DNA of 12,130 nucleotides from an uncultured Lachnospiraceae bacterium (GTDB taxonomy: Bacteria > Bacillota > Clostridia > Lachnospirales > Lachnospiraceae). The position numbers were made by a program, and so were the translations under genes. Shown here in pieces: positions 7,242 through 12,130 of the stretch. Each line of letters begins with the position of its first letter. Positions within the stretch are counted from its first letter, which is position 1. Under the pieces are notes generated by a model. That model made no database searches, was not told the DNA's origin, and was given only the letters and a program-made list of their open reading frames with translations. The stretch covers positions 1 to 12,130 of the forward strand of contig CAMNQN010000093.1 of NCBI GenBank assembly GCA_946549155.1, written 5' to 3'.

Positions 7242-7284
7242 TATGGTTTTGGTTATTTAGCCAAATTTGTGCAATATGTACAAA
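7230..7284. repeat. Operator-like repeats around the transporter promoter -35
   Basis: Two copies of TGCAATATG lie in direct orientation at 7237-7245 and 7270-7278, 33 bp apart (about three helical turns). The second is inside a 19-bp imperfect palindrome, TTTGTGCAATATGTACAAA (7266-7284). A separate perfect inverted repeat GCTAAAT/ATTTAGC spans 7230-7261. The cluster covers and lies upstream of the -35 element, the usual place for a regulator's binding sites. No regulator gene is in the window. Confidence 0.45.
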
Positions 7285-7292
7285 GATCTTTT

Positions 7293-8789
7293 TTAATTCT
7301 CCTTTGCCCATCCAAAGGCATACTTCACCGCCTTTTTCCACCCGCTGATCCGCTCCATTCTTGTTTCCTCTTCCAGAGCGGGCACAAAGGTGTGATTGAC
7401 GGCCCAGTTATTTTTTATATCTTCCAGATCCTTCCAATATCCTACCGCAAGCCCGGCAAGATACGCCGCTCCCATTGCGGTTGTCTCCACACACCGGGGA
7501 CGCTCCACCGGCACATTTATGATATCCGCCTGGGTCTGCATCAGAAAATCATTGGCGCTGGCCCCTCCGTCCACCTTCAGGGAGGAAAGCGCTATTCCCG
7601 AATCTGCTTTCATGGAAACCAGCACATCATTGATCTGATAGGCCAGAGACTCTAAGGTTGCCCGGATAATATGATATTTATTCACTCCTCTGGTGATGCC
7701 CACTATGGTTCCTCTTGCGTATTGATCCCAATAAGGCGCGCCCAGTCCGGTAAAGGCAGGCACTACATAGCACCCGTTGGTATCTTTTACCTTTTTCGCC
7801 ATGTACTCGGAATCCTCGGCGGAATCTATCATACGCATCTCATCCCTCAGCCACTGTACCGCTGCACCGGCCACAAAAACAGAGCCCTCCAAAGCGTATG
7901 TAACCTTTCCATCCAGTCCCCAGGCAATGGTGGTAATCAGCCCATTCTCAGAACATACCAGCTTTTCTCCTGTATTCATCAAAAGAAAACATCCGGTGCC
8001 ATATGTACTCTTTGCTTCCCCGGCCCCAAAGCAGATCTGCCCAAAAAGGGCTGACTGCTGGTCTCCCGCCGCTCCCGCAATCGGGATCTCTCCTCCCAGA
8101 AACGAGGGGTCCGCCATTCCGTATACGCAGCTGGAAGGCGCCGCCTTCGGCAGTATGGATTTTGGAATGGCAAGCTCTTCCAGTATTTCCTCATCCCACT
8201 CCAACGTATTGATATTAAAAAGCATCGTTCTGGCCGCATTGGAGTAATCTGTCACGTGCACCTTTCCTTTGGTCAGCTTCCAGATTAACCAGGTCTCTAC
8301 CGTGCCGAACAATAATTCTCCTTTTTCCGCCTTTTCGCGCGCACCCGGGACATGATCAAGAATCCACTTAATTTTTGTGGCCGAAAAATATGCGTCAATC
8401 ACCAGCCCTGTTTTTTGGCGGAATTTTTCTGTCAATCCCTTCGCTCTCAGAGAATCACAATATTCCGATGTCCGGCGGCACTGCCATACAATCGCGTTAT
8501 ACACCGGCTCTCCTGTATTTTTGTCCCACAGAATCGTGGTTTCCCTCTGATTCGTAATACCAATCGCCGCGATATCCTCCGCTCCCGCGCCGATCATATT
8601 CATAGCTTCCACCGCCACGCCTAACTGGCTGGCCCAGATCTCATTGGCATCATGCTCCACCCAGCCCGGCTTCGGGAAAATCTGGCCAAATTCCCGCTGC
8701 GCGACACTGCACATCCTGCCTTTCTCATTGAACAGTATACATCTGTTGCTTGTTGTCCCCGCATCCAATGCCATTATATATTTTGCCAT
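7293..8789 (-). CDS. glpK: Glycerol kinase
   Basis: This 498-residue FGGY-family kinase phosphorylates glycerol with ATP to sn-glycerol 3-phosphate in the cytoplasm, the ligand sensed by GlpP encoded just upstream. Features include the N-terminal phosphate loop DAGTTSNR (9-16), R82-E83 in NQRETT, W102, Y134, catalytic D243 in GAAGDQQSALFG, the TYGTGCFLLMNTGE block (262-275) and the DGGASANDFLMQ adenine-site motif (407-418). Length and motifs are complete. In many Firmicutes the segment before GAAGDQQ reads YHFFG, with a His phosphorylated by HPr. Here it reads PSFLG, so that His is replaced by S229. The start at 8789 is chosen because GGAGGAGAGAAGG precedes it and the N-terminus fits the family; an in-frame start at 8831 overlaps glpP. 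No glpF is adjacent. Confidence 0.97.
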   Translation of the reverse strand: MAKYIMALDAGTTSNRCILFNEKGRMCSVAQREFGQIFPKPGWVEHDANEIWASQLGVAVEAMNMIGAGAEDIAAIGITNQRETTILWDKNTGEPVYNAIVWQCRRTSEYCDSLRAKGLTEKFRQKTGLVIDAYFSATKIKWILDHVPGAREKAEKGELLFGTVETWLIWKLTKGKVHVTDYSNAARTMLFNINTLEWDEEILEELAIPKSILPKAAPSSCVYGMADPSFLGGEIPIAGAAGDQQSALFGQICFGAGEAKSTYGTGCFLLMNTGEKLVCSENGLITTIAWGLDGKVTYALEGSVFVAGAAVQWLRDEMRMIDSAEDSEYMAKKVKDTNGCYVVPAFTGLGAPYWDQYARGTIVGITRGVNKYHIIRATLESLAYQINDVLVSMKADSGIALSSLKVDGGASANDFLMQTQADIINVPVERPRCVETTAMGAAYLAGLAVGYWKDLEDIKNNWAVNHTFVPALEEETRMERISGWKKAVKYAFGWAKEN

Positions 8790-8793
8790 ACTG

Positions 8794-8806
8794 CCTTCTC
8801 TCCTCC
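8794..8806 (-). promoter_or_regulatory. Shine-Dalgarno that fixes the glpK start
   Basis: Minus-strand GGAGGAGAGAAGG ends 4 nt before the ATG at 8789; its GGAGG lies 12 nt away. It selects this ATG over the in-frame start at 8831, which lies inside the glpP coding region. Confidence 0.7.
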
Positions 8807-8818
8807 AACGTTCTTCCT

Positions 8819-9391
8819 CTACATAAACCAAACATTTTCCTTTGTGGTAGAAATTGCAATTGCCCCCGCCTTCAATGCGCTCATTGCATCTTCCTTGTCT
8901 GTGATCATTCCCCCTGCTATCACCGGCACTTTATCCTCTATCAGCTCGCAAAGCCTGGCAATCACCTTTGGCATCACCCCCGGTATAATCTCAATCATAT
9001 CCGGTTTCACATTTTCTATTTGTTTTTTTATATTGGAGTAGGTTTTCGAATCCAACATAAAAAATCTCATAATGGAAAAAAAGTTTAGCTCCTTCGCATG
9101 TTTTATCAATGCCGGCTTCGTCGATATAATCCCATCCGCTCTGGTTGTCTTCTGAATATATTCCACAACAATTTCCTTATTTCCCAATCCGCTGATCAGA
9201 TCAAGATGAATAATAACCGTCTTTCCCCCTTTTTTCAGACGATCAACAATCTCCCCGATATTGCAAATATCTCCGTAAAGCACAAATACAATCTGTATTT
9301 CTGATTCCAGGCATTTCCTCAGTCCGGCTTCATCTTTAATTGCCGCAATTACGGGATATTGCTCAAATTGCTCTAATATTTTTTTTGCCAT
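8819..9391 (-). CDS. glpP: Glycerol-3-phosphate-responsive antiterminator, GlpP family
   Basis: This 190-residue cytoplasmic protein has the length and sequence of the GlpP family: IAAIKDEAGLRKCLES near the start, the VIIHLDLISGLG segment (about 59-70), ADGIISTKPALIKHAK, SIMRFFMLDS, DMIEIIPGVMPKVI and the PVIAGGMITDKEDAMSALKAGAIAISTT end. In Bacillus subtilis GlpP binds glycerol 3-phosphate and mRNA leaders of glp genes, preventing termination and stabilising the message. The alternating IIHLDL, GIIST and VIAGG strands fit a TIM-barrel-like fold. It starts with GGAG 7 nt upstream and ends 29 nt before glpK, so the pair is surely co-transcribed. A terminator-like hairpin precedes it and may be an autoregulatory target. 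No glpF or glpD is next to it here. Confidence 0.93.
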   Translation of the reverse strand: MAKKILEQFEQYPVIAAIKDEAGLRKCLESEIQIVFVLYGDICNIGEIVDRLKKGGKTVIIHLDLISGLGNKEIVVEYIQKTTRADGIISTKPALIKHAKELNFFSIMRFFMLDSKTYSNIKKQIENVKPDMIEIIPGVMPKVIARLCELIEDKVPVIAGGMITDKEDAMSALKAGAIAISTTKENVWFM

Positions 9392-9413
9392 GCCATCTCT
9401 CCAATATCATAAT

Positions 9414-9467
9414 CAAAAATGGGGACAGACAGACGTTACTTCCTTCCCCCTCAGCAACGCCTGCCCC
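9414..9467 (-). terminator. Hairpin with U-tract between malic enzyme and glpP
   Basis: On the minus strand GGGGCAG-GCGTT pairs with AACGT-CTGT-CTGTCCCC (internal bulges on the 3' arm), enclosing a purine-rich loop, and is followed by ATTTTTG. The whole lies in the 112-nt gap between the malic enzyme stop and glpP start. It may end the dehydrogenase/malic enzyme message partially, or be an antitermination target of GlpP. The stem is interrupted, so strength is uncertain. Confidence 0.5.
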
Positions 9468-9503
9468 AGAAAAATAAGTACCCCATCCAGAGAATTCTGT
9501 TTC

Positions 9504-10679
9504 TCAGATTCTTGCAACCCCTGATTCTTTTGCTGCTTTCGCAACCGCGCTGGCCACAGCCTTTCCCACCCGGACATCAAAAGCCCTGGGAATAATATAA
9601 TCCTCCTGCAGTTCTTCTTCCGTTATCAGTCCCGCCAGCGCCATCGCCGCCGCCATTTTCATTTCTTCGTTAATATCCCTGGCGCGGACATCAAAAGCGC
9701 CGCGAAATACCCCCGGAAAAGCCAACACATTATTAATTTGGTTGGGAAAATCGCTTCTTCCCGTTGCCACCACTCTTGCTCCCGCCGCCTTTGCTTCATC
9801 CGGGAAAATTTCCGGTGTAGGATTGGCACAGGCAAAAATGATCGCATCCTCTGCCATGGACTTCACCATTTCACTTGTCACCAGCCCCGGCGCTGATACT
9901 CCGATAAAAATATCCGCCCCAACCATCATTTCCGCCAAGGTCCCTTTTCGTTTTTCCCGGTTTGTACACCTGGCCATTTCCTCTTTTATCCAGTTCATTC
10001 CCTCCGTGCGGCCCTCATAAATCGCACCGTTCCGGTCACACATAATAATATTGCAAAAGCCCGCGGATAAAAGCAGTTTAACAATAGAAATCGCCGCCGC
10101 TCCCGCCCCCGAGGTGACTACCTTTACCGTCTCTTTTTTCTTTCCCACCACCTTCAGGGCATTCAAAAGTCCGGCCAGGGTAATAATCGCGGTGCCATGC
10201 TGATCATCATGGAAAATCGGGATATCGCACTTTTCCTTCAGCTTCCGTTCAATCTCAAAGCAGCGCGGCGCTGAAATATCCTCCAGATTAATCCCGCCAA
10301 AAGAACCGGACAGCAAATACACGGTATTTACAAACTCATCCACATCTTTTGTCTTTATACACAGAGGGAAGGCATCCACATCGCCGAACGCTTTGAACAG
10401 GACGCTCTTTCCTTCCATAACCGGCATCCCCGCCTCCGGTCCGATATCTCCAAGTCCAAGAACCGCCGATCCGTCCGTAATTACCGCGCACATATTATGA
10501 CGTCTTGTCAGCTCATAGCTTTTGTCCAGGTTTTTCTGAATTTCCAGGCAGGGCTGGGCCACACCCGGCGTATAGGCCAGCGCCAGATCTTCCTTCGTTG
10601 AGACCGGCACGCGGCTGATTACCTCTATTTTCCCTTTCCATTCCCCATGCTTCTTTAACGATTCGCCTGCATAATCCAT
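9504..10679 (-). CDS. Malic enzyme, NAD(P)-dependent, short form
   Basis: This 391-residue cytoplasmic enzyme decarboxylates malate to pyruvate and CO2 while reducing NAD(P). It has the catalytic Tyr36 in LALAYTPGVA, the lysine region GKSVLFKAFGDVDAFP (90-104, K91), metal ligands in NLEDISAPRCFEIE (E133, D134) and FHDDQHGTAI (D158, D159). The dinucleotide fold is SGAGAAAIS (190-198), and ANPTPEIFPDEA comes later. The length is that of the bacterial short form, without the C-terminal phosphotransacetylase-like domain of the E. coli MaeB type. The second strand ends in CDRNGAIY; I cannot decide NAD versus NADP from it. The ATG has AAGGAGGAAGAAG directly upstream and lies 33 nt after the Ldh-family gene. 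Together the two could interconvert malate, oxaloacetate and pyruvate, if the neighbour is a malate dehydrogenase. Confidence 0.94.
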   Translation of the reverse strand: MDYAGESLKKHGEWKGKIEVISRVPVSTKEDLALAYTPGVAQPCLEIQKNLDKSYELTRRHNMCAVITDGSAVLGLGDIGPEAGMPVMEGKSVLFKAFGDVDAFPLCIKTKDVDEFVNTVYLLSGSFGGINLEDISAPRCFEIERKLKEKCDIPIFHDDQHGTAIITLAGLLNALKVVGKKKETVKVVTSGAGAAAISIVKLLLSAGFCNIIMCDRNGAIYEGRTEGMNWIKEEMARCTNREKRKGTLAEMMVGADIFIGVSAPGLVTSEMVKSMAEDAIIFACANPTPEIFPDEAKAAGARVVATGRSDFPNQINNVLAFPGVFRGAFDVRARDINEEMKMAAAMALAGLITEEELQEDYIIPRAFDVRVGKAVASAVAKAAKESGVARI

Positions 10680-10712
10680 CTTCTTCCTCCTTCAGAATAG
10701 CCGCTCCATTTC

Positions 10713-11831
10713 TCATGCCTCAAACGGAAAACGAAATTGTGTCAATCCCAGCTCGTCTCTTAACTGAACAAACTCTTTTTGTACTGCCTCCGTCATCGGA
10801 ACGCCTTTGTCTTTGCGATACAGCCACACATCATGTTCCTTCTCACCGGCAGTGTAAATGCGTTCCTGTCCGGGCGCCTTCTGGGAACTTCTCAGCTTCC
10901 TTAAAATATCTCCCGCAGTCTTCTTAAACGCTTCCGCTCCCATGAATGCTTCCGTGTCAATGGCGATAAAGAAATGTCCCAGATGATACGGACGAATCGT
11001 TCCATCCTCGTTCTTTCCATTCAGATCCTTCAGGAAGATACCTGACTGCAGCGCTGCGCAGAGAAGCTCCACAACTGTGGCATATCCATAGCCTTTATAT
11101 CCGGCAAATAATTCCCCAATACCGCCCAGGGGAGCCAGGGCCGCCTTTTCGCTGCGAAGATCCTTAATAATCTGCGCGCTGTCCGTCAGAGCAGAGCCAT
11201 CTCTTCCAATTACCATGCCCTCAGGCGTATCCTTACCAATACGCGCATAATATTCAATCCTTCCGTTTTGAATAATAGACGTTGCACAGTCAAGCATAAA
11301 CGGAAAGTCTTCATCCGTCGGCATTCCAAAGGTCAGCGGATTCGTCCCAAGCATATTTTCTACGCCGAATGTGGGGGCGATGGAGGGTCTTGCATTCGTT
11401 CCTGTAATACCGATCATATTCTCCTTTACCGCCAGATTCGCCCAATAGCCCGCAATTCCGTAATGGGAGGAATTTCTCACCGCCACCATTCCCATACCGT
11501 AATTATGCGCTTTTTCAATACACATATTCATGGCTTGCTTACTTGCCACCATTCCCATACCGTCGTTGGCGTCAAGTACCGCTGTGGTCGGCGTTTCTTT
11601 TATGACATCAATCTTCGTAACCGGATTCAGAATGCCGCTGCGAATCCGATCCACATAGATGGGTTTGAAGCGATTACTGCCATGACTTTCGATTCCCCAT
11701 CTGTCACTCTCCTGCAAAACATCGGAGCAAAGTCTTGCATCTTCTTCCGGCACTCCCAATTTCACAAAAACCGCTGTCATAAAATCGTCTACCAGCTTCC
11801 AGGGAACGAAGGGTCTTGTTTCGTTTTTCAT
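10713..11831 (-). CDS. Ldh-family (malate/L-lactate type) NAD(P)-dependent oxidoreductase
   Basis: This 372-residue cytoplasmic protein belongs to the Ldh_2 family, which is unrelated in fold to classical lactate and malate dehydrogenases. Members oxidise or reduce 2-hydroxy/2-keto acids such as malate, sulfolactate, ureidoglycolate and diketogulonate. Visible are ESDRWGIESHGSNRF (41-55) with the proposed catalytic H50, the RNSSHYGIAGYWA block (119-131) with H123, the GTNPLTFG motif (162-169), the DCATSIIQNGRIEYYA stretch (181-196) and a Gly-rich GIGELFAGYKGYG region near residue 255. The substrate cannot be read from these motifs; proximity to malic enzyme makes malate plausible. AAGGAGG lies 7 nt before the ATG. 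It is the first gene after the promoter near 12 kb and carries a long leader. Malate or lactate dehydrogenase labels would both be over-precise. Confidence 0.9.
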   Translation of the reverse strand: MKNETRPFVPWKLVDDFMTAVFVKLGVPEEDARLCSDVLQESDRWGIESHGSNRFKPIYVDRIRSGILNPVTKIDVIKETPTTAVLDANDGMGMVASKQAMNMCIEKAHNYGMGMVAVRNSSHYGIAGYWANLAVKENMIGITGTNARPSIAPTFGVENMLGTNPLTFGMPTDEDFPFMLDCATSIIQNGRIEYYARIGKDTPEGMVIGRDGSALTDSAQIIKDLRSEKAALAPLGGIGELFAGYKGYGYATVVELLCAALQSGIFLKDLNGKNEDGTIRPYHLGHFFIAIDTEAFMGAEAFKKTAGDILRKLRSSQKAPGQERIYTAGEKEHDVWLYRKDKGVPMTEAVQKEFVQLRDELGLTQFRFPFEA

Positions 11832-12010
11832 GTGAAAACCTCCTTATCATATACCTTTATTTTTTGCGGGTATCCCGCTTGGTAACATATTTTAAAGACT
11901 TTTTTGCATAATAAAAAGACAACACAAAAACAGGAAGTGTTTATTGCATTGTCTCTATTCTCGTTGCAAACTTATTCACTTATTTAATATATATCATTAA
12001 CGCTTCAAAA
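11832..12010 (-). promoter_or_regulatory. Leader and spacer upstream of the Ldh-family gene
   Basis: The transcript from the promoter at about 12 kb would have an untranslated leader near 150 nt. It contains a terminator-like stem (11911-11953), then a 5-bp GC-rich hairpin GCGGG-ATA-CCCGC (11866-11878) and the AAGGAGG ribosome-binding site. No coding frame of note is visible on either strand. Confidence 0.55.
11911..11953 (-). terminator. Leader terminator-like hairpin before the Ldh-family gene
   Basis: On the minus strand GACAATGCAATAAACA (11938-11953) pairs with TGTTTTTGTGTTGTC (11918-11932): 15 pairs including two G-U and one bulged U, with loop CTTCC, then UUUUUAUUAU. It is AU-rich, so it would be a weak terminator alone. 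Its position about 30 nt after the likely start fits a leader attenuator; GlpP, encoded in the same gene group, is a possible partner. Confidence 0.45.
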
Positions 12011-12016
12011 AGTCAA
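11988..12016 (-). promoter_or_regulatory. Sigma-A-like promoter of the Ldh/malic enzyme/glp group
   Basis: Minus strand -35 TTGACT (12011-12016), exactly 17 bp, then -10 TATATA (11988-11993). Five of six bases match at -35. It lies just after the tRNA terminator, and transcription would begin near 11981. Confidence 0.72.
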
Positions 12017-12040
12017 GAGAGATTCCATATTTTACGAATC

Positions 12041-12068
12041 AAAAAAAGCCCCTGATTTCTCAGGAGCT
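12041..12068 (-). terminator. Intrinsic terminator of the tRNA-Cys transcript
   Basis: On the minus strand AGCTCCTGA pairs with TCAGGGGCT (9 bp, one G-U) around a GAAA tetraloop, followed by seven U. It begins about 10 nt after the tRNA 3' end and separates the tRNA transcript from the promoter of the next group. Confidence 0.9.
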
Positions 12069-12077
12069 CCCTGTCAG

Positions 12078-12130
12078 AGGCGCAGACCGGATTTGAACCG
12101 GTGGATACTGGTGTTGCAGACCATTGCCTT
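12078..12130 (-). tRNA. tRNA-Cys (GCA), 5' part beyond the window
   Basis: Only the last 53 nt are in the window. The anticodon loop is CTGCAAC with anticodon GCA at 12115-12117. The T arm ACCGG-TTCAAAT-CCGGT is perfect, the 3' acceptor strand is CTGCGCC and the discriminator base is U73, a cysteine tRNA identity element. CCA is not encoded. The outermost anticodon-stem pair (27-43) would be an A-G mismatch. The acceptor 5' strand and most of the D arm lie outside the window, so full folding cannot be checked. Confidence 0.9.

Larger units (their letters stand above)
7023..7292 (-). promoter_or_regulatory. Regulatory intergenic region between glpK and the transporter operon
   Basis: This 270-nt gene-free stretch holds, in transcription order, operator-like repeats (7230-7284), a candidate promoter, a leader of roughly 180 nt with a stem and U-tract (7073-7157), a small hairpin (AGCATA/TATGCT, about 7052-7069) and the AAGGAGG site of the binding-protein gene. 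No efficient terminator is seen directly after glpK, so readthrough from glpK into this leader is possible. Confidence 0.6.

Noticed and set aside
11866..11878. GCGGG-TAT-CCCGC hairpin as an intrinsic terminator
   Set aside because: On the transcribed minus strand it is followed by A, not U; the T-run lies on the wrong side, and the hairpin is only 5 bp.
11268..11885. Open plus-strand frame of 205 codons over the Ldh-family gene
   Set aside because: It is the antisense shadow of a well-supported gene and shows no family motif.
11994..12010. TTGAAGCGTTAATG as a possible CcpA cre site
   Set aside because: Centred on the CG it misses about four conserved cre positions and lacks the palindromic outer bases.
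1..12130. CRISPR arrays, insertion sequences, phage or toxin-antitoxin genes
   Set aside because: No regularly spaced repeats, transposase-like frames or other mobility signatures were seen; the window is filled by metabolic and transport genes.

Overview
This 12.1 kb window looks like part of a low-to-moderate GC Firmicute (Clostridia, Lachnospiraceae-like) chromosome. The reasons are strong AGGAGG-type Shine-Dalgarno sequences before almost every gene, a glpP-type antiterminator next to glpK, a tRNA-Cys without an encoded CCA, and the style of the proteins. The taxon is inferred from memory of families, not from a search. Every supported gene lies on the minus strand, so the window is read from right to left.

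Right end (about 11.8-12.13 kb): the 3' part of a tRNA-Cys gene (anticodon GCA, U73) is cut by the window edge. It is followed by its own intrinsic terminator and then by a good sigma-A-like promoter (TTGACT-17-TATATA). The promoter opens a leader of about 150 nt that contains a terminator-like hairpin.

First gene group (7.29-11.83 kb): an Ldh-family (malate/L-lactate type) NAD(P)-dependent 2-hydroxyacid dehydrogenase, a short malic enzyme, a GlpP-family glycerol-3-phosphate-responsive antiterminator and glycerol kinase GlpK. A GC-rich terminator-like hairpin separates the malic enzyme from glpP, so glpP-glpK may be a separately attenuated sub-unit. No glpF or glpD accompanies them. The GlpK lacks the histidine that HPr phosphorylates in many Firmicutes.

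Second gene group (0.1-7.02 kb): this has its own candidate promoter (TTGCAA-17-TACTAT), flanked by repeated and palindromic operator-like sequences, and a long leader with a stem plus U-tract. It encodes a complete branched-chain-amino-acid-type (HAAT) ABC importer: binding protein, two permeases and two ATPases. A DUF2804 protein and an iron-containing alcohol dehydrogenase follow. Spacings are 14-30 nt or overlapping, apart from 95 nt after the binding-protein gene, where a strong hairpin sits.

Taken together this reads as a regulated uptake-and-oxidation locus for a small oxygenated carbon compound (an alcohol, polyol or hydroxyacid) feeding malate/pyruvate and glycerol-3-phosphate metabolism. 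The transported substrate and the DUF2804 function cannot be read from sequence. The most unusual points are: a LivG ATPase with a degenerate ABC signature, paired with a LivF that lacks the H-loop His; a binding protein with a cleavable signal peptide but no lipobox cysteine; three terminator-like leaders beside a gene for an RNA-binding antiterminator; and the DUF2804/alcohol dehydrogenase pair attached to an importer.
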